From contig NZ_JBBMER010000004.1 of assembly GCF_040096455.1 (NCBI RefSeq), forward strand, positions 1-64,000: a stretch of DNA of 64,000 nucleotides. Direction: 5' to 3'. The notes under the pieces were generated by a model. That model saw only the letters and a program-made list of their open reading frames with translations. It was not told the origin of the DNA and did no database searches. This document shows, piece after piece, positions 25,906-34,743 of this stretch. The position numbers and the translations under genes are program-made. The stretch comes from Lachnospira rogosae. GTDB lineage: Bacteria > Bacillota > Clostridia > Lachnospirales > Lachnospiraceae. Position 1 is the stretch's first letter, and every line of letters starts with the position of its first letter.

Positions 25906-27333
25906 ATGAACGACAGTTATATTGATGACAGAAAGCTTCACGAAGAATGTGGAGTGTTTGGCGCATATGACTTTGATTGCGGAGATATTGCGTCAACGAT
26001 ATATTATGGCTTGTTTGCATTACAGCACAGAGGACAGGAAAGTTGTGGTATCGCTGTGAGTGATACAGAAGGCCCTAAGGGAAAGGTCCTTTCCCACAAG
26101 GATATGGGACTTGTGAATGAAGTGTTTAATTCTGAGAATTTAGAGAAGTTAAAGGGTAACATCGGTGTTGGACACGTCCGTTATTCTACAGCAGGAAGTT
26201 CTACAAGAGAAAATGCACAGCCACTTGTATTAAATTATGTTAAGGGTACACTTGGAATGGCACATAATGGTAACCTTCTTAATGCGGTTGAATTAAGGGA
26301 AGAACTTTCATATACAGGTGCTATATTCCAGACTACAATTGATTCAGAAGTTATTGCGTATTTAATAGCGAGAGAAAGACTTAATACACCTACGGTAGAA
26401 GAAGCTGTTAAAAATGCTATGAAGAAGATTAAGGGTGCATACTCGCTTATAGTGATGAGTCCTAGAAAGCTTATCGGAGCAAGAGATCCATTTGGTTTCA
26501 AGCCTCTTTGTATAGGAAAGAGAGACAATACATATTTCTTATCATCGGAGACTTGTGCACTTGATACAGTAGGTGCTGAGTTTATAAGAGATGTATTACC
26601 AGGAGAGATAGTTACAATAACTAAAGATGGGATACAGTCAGATACATCACTCTGTCAGAAGAATACAGCAAGGTGTATATTTGAATATATATATTTTGCA
26701 AGACCTGACAGCAGGATAGATGGTATGGGAGTATATGAATCAAGAGTTAATGCTGGTCGTATACTTGCAAAGACACATCCAGTAGAAGCAGACTTAGTTG
26801 TAGGTGTTCCGGAATCAGGAAATCCAGCAGCACTTGGTTATTCTATGGAGTCAGGTATTCCTTATGGTAATGCTTTTATAAAGAATAATTATGTTGGAAG
26901 AACATTTATTAAGCCAAAGCAGGAGCAGAGAGAGTCGAGTGTTAAGGTTAAACTTAACGTGTTAAAAGAGGAAGTTGCAGGCAAGAGAGTGGTTATGATA
27001 GATGATTCTATTGTAAGAGGAACAACAAGCCGCAGAATTGTTAATCTTTTAAGACAGGCAGGAGCTAAGGAGGTACATGTAAGAATAAGTTCTCCAGCAT
27101 TCCTTCATCCTTGCTATTTTGGTACTGATATACCATCAGAGGATCAGCTTGTAGCATCAGGAAGAACAGTTGATGAAATCTGCAAGTACATAGAAGCAGA
27201 TTCTCTTGGCTATCTTGAAACAGATAAATTAAGTGAAATGATATGTAATCAGACAGGCTTCTGCGATGCCTGCTTTACAGGTAATTATCCAATTGAACCA
27301 CCAGAAATAGATATTCGTGGCGAGATGGGTTAA
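25906..27333 (+). CDS. purF: Amidophosphoribosyltransferase
   Basis: A 475-residue enzyme for the first committed step of purine synthesis (PRPP + Gln to phosphoribosylamine). After a short propeptide comes the catalytic Cys in EECGVFGAYD, then the Ntn-type ALQHRGQESCGIA. The C-terminal phosphoribosyltransferase has VVMIDDSIVRGTTSRR. Late Cys residues (CQKN, LHPCYFG, CDACFTGNYP) match the Fe-S type enzyme of Bacillus. It is in an operon with purC and ends at a terminator. Confidence 0.97.
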   Translation: MNDSYIDDRKLHEECGVFGAYDFDCGDIASTIYYGLFALQHRGQESCGIAVSDTEGPKGKVLSHKDMGLVNEVFNSENLEKLKGNIGVGHVRYSTAGSSTRENAQPLVLNYVKGTLGMAHNGNLLNAVELREELSYTGAIFQTTIDSEVIAYLIARERLNTPTVEEAVKNAMKKIKGAYSLIVMSPRKLIGARDPFGFKPLCIGKRDNTYFLSSETCALDTVGAEFIRDVLPGEIVTITKDGIQSDTSLCQKNTARCIFEYIYFARPDSRIDGMGVYESRVNAGRILAKTHPVEADLVVGVPESGNPAALGYSMESGIPYGNAFIKNNYVGRTFIKPKQEQRESSVKVKLNVLKEEVAGKRVVMIDDSIVRGTTSRRIVNLLRQAGAKEVHVRISSPAFLHPCYFGTDIPSEDQLVASGRTVDEICKYIEADSLGYLETDKLSEMICNQTGFCDACFTGNYPIEPPEIDIRGEMG

Positions 27334-27345
27334 AATAACCGGATT

Positions 27346-27369
27346 GGGAGGGTAAAGCCCTCCCTTTTT
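27346..27369 (+). terminator. Terminator after purF
   Basis: GGGAGGG (27346-27352) pairs with CCCTCCC (27358-27364) and is followed by five T. Confidence 0.9.
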
Positions 27370-27370
27370 G

Positions 27371-27500
27371 TGTAATAGGGAATTACGGTAGAATTCGTTG
27401 TTACGCGAAAGCACTATATGCCGATGATGTATATTCGTGCGATGATATGGTTTGTCACAAACGACCATACTTACTATGGGAATGTGCTTTGCGCGTTTTT
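27371..27500. repeat. Structured repeat family B, copy 1
   Basis: This block aligns along its length with 30637-30771. A first hairpin is GTAATAGGGAATT with AATTCGTTGTTAC. The closing stem GCGAAAGCAC (27405-27414) pairs with GTGCTTTGCGC (27484-27494) around inner hairpins ATGGTTTGT/ACAAACGACCAT and GTAT/GTGC, and it ends in a T run. Pairing is kept while sequence differs between copies. Confidence 0.75.
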
Positions 27501-27528
27501 TAAATATTAATATCGGGGAGAATAATTA

Positions 27529-28203
27529 ATGAAAAATAGTAGTCAGGATAATAATTACAAGACTAATAATAATCAAGATGATAAACAGAATAATAATCAA
27601 GAGAATAATAATCAGGACAGATTAATTAAACAGATAAAATTTATAGAGGAGATTGATAAAGAGAAACTTATAGGAAGACAGACATATCTTGCAGATGCTT
27701 CAAGGAAAGAAAATGATGCTGAACACGCGTGGCATATGGCAATTATGTCGGTGCTGTTAAGCGAGTATTCTAATGAAAAGATTGATGTGTTAAAGACTAT
27801 GACAATGCTTCTTATACACGATATAGTAGAGATTGATGCTGGTGATACTTACGCATATGATGAGGATGGCAAGAAGACACAGAGACAGAGAGAATTAACT
27901 GCTGCAGACAGAATATTCGGGCTTCTTCCAAGTGACCAGGCTGAATATATGAGAGGGCTTTGGGACGAATTCGAGGAAAGAAAGACACCTGAGGCAAAGT
28001 TTGCAAGGACACTTGATAATATACAGCCTGTAATGCTTAATAATGCTTCTGGTGGAAGAAGCTGGGAAGAAAAATGTGTCCACTTAAATCAGATACTTAA
28101 AAGAAATGAGAATACTAAAGATGGTTCAGAGACTTTGTGGGATTATGCGTATAACAATTTTATCAAGCCAAATGTTGAAAATGGAAAAATAAAAGAGGAC
28201 TGA
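27529..28203 (+). CDS. HD-domain phosphohydrolase (HDDC2/YfbR-like)
   Basis: A 224-residue protein of the HD_3 class. The metal-binding residues are in ENDAEHAWHMAIMS, LLIHDIVEIDAGDT and FARTLDNIQPVM. The family includes nucleoside 5'-monophosphatases. Residues 3-30 are an Asn/Gln/Asp-rich low-complexity tail built from AAT/AAG-rich codons, which is unusual for the family. The start has GGGGAG upstream. It sits between purF and purB, so a role in nucleotide salvage or clean-up is plausible but inferred. Confidence 0.85.
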   Translation: MKNSSQDNNYKTNNNQDDKQNNNQENNNQDRLIKQIKFIEEIDKEKLIGRQTYLADASRKENDAEHAWHMAIMSVLLSEYSNEKIDVLKTMTMLLIHDIVEIDAGDTYAYDEDGKKTQRQRELTAADRIFGLLPSDQAEYMRGLWDEFEERKTPEAKFARTLDNIQPVMLNNASGGRSWEEKCVHLNQILKRNENTKDGSETLWDYAYNNFIKPNVENGKIKED

Positions 28204-28345
28204 CATCATATTGAATGAATAGAATATATATGGTACAATCTAATAAGTAGTGTTCAGTATATTCTATATATGCTGTATTGATGGTTAATAATAGCCGGCT
28301 ACAATTATAAGAATTATGACAATTTAAGAAAGGCGGATTGCAGGA

Positions 28346-29776
28346 ATGAACGACAGATATCAGACACCACTTGCAGAAAGATACGCAAGCAAAGAGATGC
28401 AGTACATTTTCTCTCCGGATATGAAGTTTAAGACATGGAGAAAGTTATGGATTGCATTAGCTGAAACAGAGGCAGAATTAGGACTTCCAATCACACAGGA
28501 GCAGATTGATGAACTTAAGGCTCATCAGGATGACATTAACTATGAAGATGCGAAGAAGCGTGAGAAGGAAGTACGTCACGATGTTATGTCACATGTATAT
28601 GCTTATGGTCTTCAGTGTCCTAAGGCTAAGGGAATAATTCATCTTGGTGCTACATCTTGTTATGTTGGTGATAATACAGATATCATAATTATGACAGAGG
28701 GCTTAAAGCTTGTTCGTAAGAAGCTTGTTAATGTTATTAACGAACTTTCTAAGTTTGCTGACAAATATAAAGCACAGCCTACACTTGCTTTCACACATTT
28801 TCAGCCAGCACAGCCAACAACAGTTGGAAAGAGAGCTACATTATGGCTTAATGAATTAGTTATGGATTTAGAAGATCTTGACTATGTATTATCAACAATG
28901 AAGCTTTTAGGCTGTAAGGGAACAACAGGTACACAGGCTTCATTCCTTGAATTATTCAATGGAGATCAGGATAAGATTCGTCAGATAGATAAGAAGATTG
29001 CCACAAAGATGGGCTTTGAGGCGTGTGTTCCAGTATCAGGACAGACATATTCAAGAAAGGTTGATACAAGAGTTCTTAATGTTCTTGCAGGCATTGCTGC
29101 ATCAGCACATAAGTTCTCTAATGATATAAGATTATTACAGCACCTTAAGGAAGTTGAAGAACCATTTGAGAAGTCACAGATAGGTTCATCAGCTATGGCA
29201 TATAAGAGAAATCCTATGAGAAGTGAACGTATGGCTTCACTTGCAGATTATGTACTTTGTGATGCCCTTAACCCAGCTATAGTATCAAGCACACAGTGGT
29301 TTGAAAGAACACTTGACGACTCAGCTAATAAAAGACTTTCTGTACCAGAAGGCTTCCTTGCAGTTGATGGAATACTTGATCTTTACCTTAATGTTGTTGA
29401 TGGACTTGTTGTATATGACAAGGTTATTATTAAGCATATGATGGCAGAGCTTCCATTTATGGCTACAGAGAACATTATGATGGATGCAGTTAAGGCTGGT
29501 GGAGACAGACAGGAACTTCACGAAAGAATAAGAGAACTTTCAATGATAGCTGGCAAGAGAGTTAAGCAGGAAGGCCTTGATAATAATCTTCTTGAGCTTA
29601 TTGCAGATGATCCAATGTTTGGAGTTACTCTTGAAGAGCTTCAGGCTAAGCTTGACCCAATTAAGTATGTTGGACGTTCAAGAGAGCAGGTTGATGAATA
29701 CCTTGAAGATGTTATTAAGCCAATACTTGATGATAACGCAGATATACTTGGTCTTACAGCTCAGATTAATGTATAA
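28346..29776 (+). CDS. purB: Adenylosuccinate lyase
   Basis: A 476-residue fumarase-superfamily lyase that acts twice in purine synthesis (SAICAR and adenylosuccinate cleavage). It has IIHLGATSCYVGDNTD, THFQPAQPTTVGKR and the signature loop SQIGSSAMAYKRNPMRSE with the catalytic Ser. It has normal length and AAGGCGG upstream. It is separated from the HD gene by 140 bases and ends at a terminator, so it may have its own promoter. Confidence 0.96.
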   Translation: MNDRYQTPLAERYASKEMQYIFSPDMKFKTWRKLWIALAETEAELGLPITQEQIDELKAHQDDINYEDAKKREKEVRHDVMSHVYAYGLQCPKAKGIIHLGATSCYVGDNTDIIIMTEGLKLVRKKLVNVINELSKFADKYKAQPTLAFTHFQPAQPTTVGKRATLWLNELVMDLEDLDYVLSTMKLLGCKGTTGTQASFLELFNGDQDKIRQIDKKIATKMGFEACVPVSGQTYSRKVDTRVLNVLAGIAASAHKFSNDIRLLQHLKEVEEPFEKSQIGSSAMAYKRNPMRSERMASLADYVLCDALNPAIVSSTQWFERTLDDSANKRLSVPEGFLAVDGILDLYLNVVDGLVVYDKVIIKHMMAELPFMATENIMMDAVKAGGDRQELHERIRELSMIAGKRVKQEGLDNNLLELIADDPMFGVTLEELQAKLDPIKYVGRSREQVDEYLEDVIKPILDDNADILGLTAQINV

Positions 29777-29858
29777 ATCGTATATATCAGATTGAGGTAT
29801 ATATCAGATAAATGTATATATAAGTAACATTGTCAGGTTAAATAAGAACTATAATTAT

Positions 29859-29912
29859 AATAATGACTGCTGCATTAAATGTATATGAATATGTGGCGGT
29901 CATTATTATTCA
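29859..29912 (+). terminator. Probable terminator after purB
   Basis: AATAATGACTGC (29859-29870) pairs with GCGGTCATTATT (29896-29907), with a weak T-rich tail. Confidence 0.65.
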
Positions 29913-30025
29913 TATTGAATGCACTGGTATAAAAGTCTGTAAGTGCCGCAAAACAAGCCATTTTTTCTACAGATAATAAAAAAAGAAAAAATTGTATTTT
30001 TTTTGCGTTTTTTTGAAAAAAGTAG

Positions 30026-30055
30026 TTGACAAATAGTGCATTTTAATATTATAAT
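30026..30055 (+). promoter_or_regulatory. tRNA operon promoter
   Basis: Consensus TTGACA at 30026-30031 and TATAAT at 30050-30055 are 18 bp apart. It sits about 45 bases before tRNA-Val, as expected for a strong stable-RNA promoter. Confidence 0.9.
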
Positions 30056-30100
30056 AGCGAAGCAGTGTTCGTGAGACACGAAACACTAACAAAGCGAACG

Positions 30101-30173
30101 GGATCTTAGCTCAGCTGGGAGAGCATCTGCCTTACAAGCAGAGGGTCACAGGTTCGAGCCCTGTAGGTCCCAC
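30101..30173 (+). tRNA. tRNA-Val (anticodon TAC)
   Basis: The acceptor GGGATCT pairs with AGGTCCC. The anticodon stem TCTGC/GCAGA holds the loop CTTACAA, giving TAC. The T arm has GGTTCGAGCC. The CCA end is not encoded as such. Confidence 0.96.
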
Positions 30174-30222
30174 TTAGGACATTAAGTCCTAATGTATGTG
30201 GTTTGCATACAATATAATATAT

Positions 30223-30296
30223 GGCGAGATAGCTCAGTTGGCTAGAGCACACGGTTCATACCCGTGGTGTCGTGGGTTCAAATCCCTCTCTCGCTA
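30223..30296 (+). tRNA. tRNA-Met (anticodon CAT, elongator type)
   Basis: The acceptor GGCGAGA pairs with TCTCGCT. The anticodon loop TTCATAC sits between CACGG and CCGTG. It lacks the three G-C pairs of an initiator. The T arm has GGTTCAAATCC. It is co-transcribed with tRNA-Val. Confidence 0.93.
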
Positions 30297-30304
30297 CTAC
30301 TGTA

Positions 30305-30330
30305 AAAGAACGCGTTTGCGTTCTTTTTTT
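30305..30330 (+). terminator. tRNA operon terminator
   Basis: AGAACGC (30307-30313) pairs with GCGTTCT (30318-30324) and is followed by a T run. Confidence 0.93.
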
Positions 30331-30598
30331 ATGTAATTTTATTACAAAAATAGTGGTTTAATTGTGTAGTATCTGTGGACTGATTGTGAAATGTGCACAA
30401 GTAAAATACGTTGTTATTGTAAATATCGGTGAAATTACATAAAACATCTTGAAAAATCAAATACAATATGCTATTTTAAATACACCATTACAAATACTTT
30501 TTACAAGATTATTTTTTTTCATATTGAATTCATCAATTATTTTAATTATAGGTGAATTCTCCCTCCTTTCATCATAGCATAAGCAGCTATGAATTTTG

Positions 30599-30635
30599 CC
30601 CCTTATGAGAGAACGGCTCATAAGGGGATTTTTTT
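30599..30635 (+). terminator. Orphan Rho-independent terminator
   Basis: CCCCTTATGAG (30599-30609) pairs with CTCATAAGGGG (30617-30627), followed by ATTTTTTT. No gene lies between the tRNA terminator (30330) and this hairpin. It may end a small RNA coded within 30340-30600. The preceding AT-rich stretch shows no other clear feature. Confidence 0.75.
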
Positions 30636-30771
30636 ATGTAATAGGAAATTATATTAGAATTTCCTATTACATAAAAGGCACTATGTGCTGATGATGTGCA
30701 CTCGCACGAAGAAGTAGTTTGCCGCAAGCGACTATGCTCGGCGCAGGAATGTGCTTTGCACATTCTTTTTA
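30634..30771. repeat. Structured repeat family B, copy 2
   Basis: A perfect 17-bp hairpin (30634-30650 with 30658-30674) opens the block. Inner hairpins GTGC-ACTC-GCAC and GTAGTTTGC/GCAAGCGACTAT follow, then GAATGTGC-TTT-GCACATTC with a T run at the end. The order and spacing match copy 1 at 27371. It lies about 100 bases upstream of the ABC transporter pair. Confidence 0.75.
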
Positions 30772-30873
30772 TTTATAAAATGGTAATACTTTGCATCTTG
30801 ACATAATGCGTGATATTAAGATAAATTATAATTAAGTTTAATAACACTAACTGTAATTAGAGAGGACGTATCG

Positions 30874-32649
30874 ATGATAAAGAAACAATTAATTCAGACA
30901 ATACCTGAGAGTAAAAAATATATAGCAGGAAATGTCATATTCCAATGGCTGGCTCTGGTTTCTAATATTGTGCTTATGACGATAATAACAACATTTATTG
31001 CGGGCCTTATAGACGGTGGCAGTGGAATAGGAAAATATAATTTTTCTAGTATGGCAGCTATGGTGATAAGTCTTATAGTATGCGTTATTGTAAGGGCAGT
31101 TTGTAATATTGGTTCATCAAAGATGAGCTATCTGTCATCTAAGACAGTAAAGAGAAATTTAAGACAGATGATATATGAAAAGCTTCTTCGTATGGGAGCA
31201 TCATATAATGAGAAGGTTAAGACATCAGAACTTGTACAGGTTACAGTTGAAGGTGTAGACCAGCTTGAAACATATTTTGGAGCATATATGCCCCAGTTTT
31301 TTTATGCTATGCTTGCACCGCTTACATTATTTGTTTGCATATGCACTATAAATGTGGTTTCGGCAGTAGTTCTGCTTATATGCGTACCGCTTATACCAAT
31401 ATCAATTGCATTTGTGCAGACCTGGGCCAAGAAGCTTTTATCTAAATACTGGTCACAATATACAGCTCTTGGCGACACATTTTTGGAAAATCTTGAAGGG
31501 CTTACAACTTTAAAGATATATCAGGCAGATGATTATAAGAACATACAGATGAACGAGGAGTCAGAAAAGTTCAGAAAGATAACAATGAAAGTGCTTACAA
31601 TGCAGCTTAATTCTATTACAATAATGGATTTTGTTGCATATGGAGGAGCAGCTCTTGGAATTATTCTTTCTGTGACGCAGTTTAGTGATGGTAATATTAA
31701 TCTGGCAGGCTGTCTTCTGATTATACTTTTATCAGCGGATTTTTTTATTCCAATGCGACAGCTTGGCTCATTCTTTCATATAGCTATGAATGGAATGGCG
31801 GCAAGTGATAAGATATTTAATTTTCTTGCACTTGAGGAAGAGGATAAAGGAAGCAATGAGTTTCCGGCCAATGAAAATATAGAATTAAAAAATGTACATT
31901 TTTCGTATGAGAAAGACAGGGAAATTCTTAAAGGTGTTGATATGACATTTTCTGATAAGAGCTTTACAGCGATTGTCGGTGAGAGCGGCTGTGGTAAATC
32001 AACGCTTGCAGGAATACTTATGCACCGCAATAAGGGTTATATAGGAGATATCAGGATTGGAAGTGAGAAGCTTTCTGATATAAGCGAGGCTTCACTAATG
32101 CAAAATGTTACATATATAAGCCATCAGAGCTATCTGTTTAAAGGTACGATAAGGGATAACCTTATTGTTGCTTATCCGGAAGCGACAGATGAGCATATGT
32201 TAGATGTTCTTAAAAGAGTTAATCTATATGACTTTGTTATGTCTGAGGGCGGACTTGATATGAAGCTTAATGAACAGGCTTCTAATCTTTCGGGTGGACA
32301 AAGGCAAAGACTTGCACTTGCAAGGGCACTTATGCATGACAGAAATATATATATATTTGATGAGGCAACTTCTAACATTGATATGGAGAGCGAAGACGAT
32401 ATTATGAGAGAGGTGCTTAATCTTGCAAAGACTAAAACAGTGATTCTTATATCTCACAGACTTGCTAATGTAGTTAATGCAGACAATATATATGTGCTTG
32501 AAGCTGGCAGAGTTGCAGAGGCTGGAAAGCATAATGAGCTTTTAGCAAAAAATGGAGTATATTCAAGATTATGGAATGTACAGTATGAGCTTGAGAATTA
32601 CGGTTTTAAAGATAATGTTGAAAAAAGAACATCAGGAAATGAGGCATAA
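30874..32649 (+). CDS. ABC transporter ATP-binding/permease protein, CydD-like
   Basis: A 591-residue half-transporter. Six membrane helices occupy residues 15-310. The nucleotide-binding domain follows: Walker A GESGCGKST, Q-loop ISHQSYLFK, signature LSGGQRQRLALARAL, Walker B IYIFDEATS and the switch His in LISHRLANV. It is paired with the next gene at a 3-base gap, so the two form a heterodimeric exporter. The overall look is CydDC-like (glutathione or cysteine export for cytochrome bd in E. coli), but no cydAB is present, so the substrate is unknown. Confidence 0.88.
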   Translation: MIKKQLIQTIPESKKYIAGNVIFQWLALVSNIVLMTIITTFIAGLIDGGSGIGKYNFSSMAAMVISLIVCVIVRAVCNIGSSKMSYLSSKTVKRNLRQMIYEKLLRMGASYNEKVKTSELVQVTVEGVDQLETYFGAYMPQFFYAMLAPLTLFVCICTINVVSAVVLLICVPLIPISIAFVQTWAKKLLSKYWSQYTALGDTFLENLEGLTTLKIYQADDYKNIQMNEESEKFRKITMKVLTMQLNSITIMDFVAYGGAALGIILSVTQFSDGNINLAGCLLIILLSADFFIPMRQLGSFFHIAMNGMAASDKIFNFLALEEEDKGSNEFPANENIELKNVHFSYEKDREILKGVDMTFSDKSFTAIVGESGCGKSTLAGILMHRNKGYIGDIRIGSEKLSDISEASLMQNVTYISHQSYLFKGTIRDNLIVAYPEATDEHMLDVLKRVNLYDFVMSEGGLDMKLNEQASNLSGGQRQRLALARALMHDRNIYIFDEATSNIDMESEDDIMREVLNLAKTKTVILISHRLANVVNADNIYVLEAGRVAEAGKHNELLAKNGVYSRLWNVQYELENYGFKDNVEKRTSGNEA

Positions 32650-32651
32650 AT

Positions 32652-34358
32652 ATGGGTAAGGTGGATAATAATAAGCATATTGTTAATAGTTCAGACGGAA
32701 AATCCGGACGTAGTGGATTAAATGTAATGTTAAGGCTTATAGGTCTTGTAAAACCGCTTGCCGGTTATATGGCGGTGGCAATTCTTATGGGACTTGCAGG
32801 ACATTTATGTGCTTCTTTTATAACAATATTCGGTGGTTATGCAATACTCGATGTATCAGGGTATGATACAGGACTCACACTTGGTGTGATATTCGTGTGC
32901 GTAATTGTGTTCGCACTTGTAAGGGCAGGTTTCAGATATGCAGAACAGTCGTGTAATCATTTTATAGCATTTAAGTTACTTGCAATAATAAGAGATAAAG
33001 TATTCAGGGCATTAAGAAAGCTTTGTCCAGCCAGGCTTGAGGGCAGGGACAGAGGCGATCTTATATCTATAATAACTTCGGATATAGAGCTTCTTGAGGT
33101 GTTCTACGCACATACAATATCACCTATTGCGATAGCTGTATTGTATACAATAATTATGTGTTGTTATATAGGCTCATTTCACTGGTCGCTGGCACTTATT
33201 GCACTTATAGCGTATATATGTGTAGGTGTTGCGATACCGCTTATTGCATCTAAGGCAAGCGGAGATGATGGTTTAAGATACAGAACTAAGTCGGGAGAAC
33301 TCAGCAGCTTCGTGCTTGAAAGCCTAAGAGGTGCTTCTGAGACAATACAGTATGGCAATGGTGCTAAACGTCTTGAACTTATGAATGGCAGGACAGATGA
33401 TTTATCAGAAGATGCAAGAAGAATGAAGAATGTGTCTGGTGTTAATACAGCGGTTACTAATGTGTGTATACTGGTATTTGACATAATTATGCTTCTTGCA
33501 GGTGTTAAGCTTTATTATGCCGGTATTATAGGCTTTGATGGTGTACTCCTTACTACTATTGCATTATTCTCATCATTTGGACCGGCAGTGGCGCTGGCGG
33601 CGTTAGGAAGTACATTGCAGAGTACATTTGCGGCAGGTAACAGAGTTCTTGATATATTAGATGAAGAACCGGTTATAGAGGAACTTACGGGTAATAAAGA
33701 AATTGAATTTGAAGGTATTAATGCGGAAGATGTTACATTTGCCTATGGAGAAGAAACTATACTTGATAATTTCAGTATTGATATTAAGAAGGGTGAAATA
33801 ACTGGAATAATAGGAAAGAGCGGAAGCGGAAAGTCAACGCTTCTTAAGCTGTTTATGCGTTTCTGGGATACAGATAAAGGAAGAATAAGTATTTCAGGCA
33901 GTGATATTAAGAATATTAACACTTCTAACTTAAGGGATATGGAAGGTTTTATGACACAGGATACACATCTGTTTCACGACAGCATAAAGAACAATATAAG
34001 AATTGCAAAGCTTGATGCGACAGATGAAGAAATTGTGAATGCCTGCAAGAAAGCTTCCATACACGATTTTATACAGTCGCTTCCACAGGGCTATGATACA
34101 CCTGTAGGAGAATTGGGAGATACACTTTCGGGAGGAGAGAAACAGCGTATAGGACTTGCGAGGGTATTTCTTCATAATGCACCTTTAATACTCTTAGATG
34201 AGCCTACAAGCAATCTTGACAGTCTTAACGAGGCGGTTATCCTTAAATCGCTTAATGAGGAAAGACAGAATAAGACGGTTGTGATGGTGTCACACAGACA
34301 GTCAACTATGAGAATTACGGATAAGATATATTCCGTAGAGAATGGGCGAATGAGTTAA
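32652..34358 (+). CDS. ABC transporter ATP-binding/permease protein, CydC-like
   Basis: A 568-residue partner of the preceding half-transporter, also with six membrane helices, starting after a polar N-terminal tail of about 25 residues. The ATPase has GKSGSGKSTLLKLF, LSGGEKQRIGLARVF, LILLDEPTSNLDS and VSHRQSTMRI. The membrane part shows EQSCNHFIAFKLLAIIRDKV, as in CydC-type proteins. Both ATP sites look intact. It is followed by a YgbA_NO protein at a 5-base gap, so the operon has a nitrosative or redox flavour. Confidence 0.88.
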   Translation: MGKVDNNKHIVNSSDGKSGRSGLNVMLRLIGLVKPLAGYMAVAILMGLAGHLCASFITIFGGYAILDVSGYDTGLTLGVIFVCVIVFALVRAGFRYAEQSCNHFIAFKLLAIIRDKVFRALRKLCPARLEGRDRGDLISIITSDIELLEVFYAHTISPIAIAVLYTIIMCCYIGSFHWSLALIALIAYICVGVAIPLIASKASGDDGLRYRTKSGELSSFVLESLRGASETIQYGNGAKRLELMNGRTDDLSEDARRMKNVSGVNTAVTNVCILVFDIIMLLAGVKLYYAGIIGFDGVLLTTIALFSSFGPAVALAALGSTLQSTFAAGNRVLDILDEEPVIEELTGNKEIEFEGINAEDVTFAYGEETILDNFSIDIKKGEITGIIGKSGSGKSTLLKLFMRFWDTDKGRISISGSDIKNINTSNLRDMEGFMTQDTHLFHDSIKNNIRIAKLDATDEEIVNACKKASIHDFIQSLPQGYDTPVGELGDTLSGGEKQRIGLARVFLHNAPLILLDEPTSNLDSLNEAVILKSLNEERQNKTVVMVSHRQSTMRITDKIYSVENGRMS

Positions 34359-34363
34359 TAATT

Positions 34364-34741
34364 ATGAAAAAGACAGATATTAATAAAAAGAGAGAAAAAG
34401 AGAAGCAGATGGTTTCTTATATGATAGCGTTATATTGTAAGAAAAATCATCATAATAAATATAATAAGGGCAGTATCAATAAAAATGGCTTGTGTGCTGA
34501 GTGTCAGGAGCTTGCTGAGTATGCAGGATTAAGAAGTGATAAATGCCCATTTATGGAAACTAAGACATTCTGTGCTAACTGCAAGGTACATTGCTATAAT
34601 CAGGAGATGAGGGGAAAGATAAAAGCAGTAATGAGATTTTCAGGACCGAGAATGATGTTTCATCATCCGGTTGCGGCTATTCATCACATTGTTTCAACAA
34701 TGCGTGAGAAGAGAAGGTTAAGAAAGGAAAGTGAATATTAA
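34364..34741 (+). CDS. YgbA_NO-family protein (nitrous oxide-stimulated promoter family)
   Basis: A 125-residue basic protein with the family's cysteine pattern: MIALYCKKNHH, CAECQELAEYAGLRSDKCPF, and FCANCKVHCYNQEMR. It ends FSGPRMMFHHPVAAIHHI. The E. coli relative ygbA is induced by nitric oxide through NsrR. The Cys/His pattern suggests zinc or Fe-S binding. It lies between the ABC pair and a ZIP transporter, two or three bases from the latter, so all four genes are probably one operon. Confidence 0.88.
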   Translation: MKKTDINKKREKEKQMVSYMIALYCKKNHHNKYNKGSINKNGLCAECQELAEYAGLRSDKCPFMETKTFCANCKVHCYNQEMRGKIKAVMRFSGPRMMFHHPVAAIHHIVSTMREKRRLRKESEY

Positions 34742-34743
34742 AT

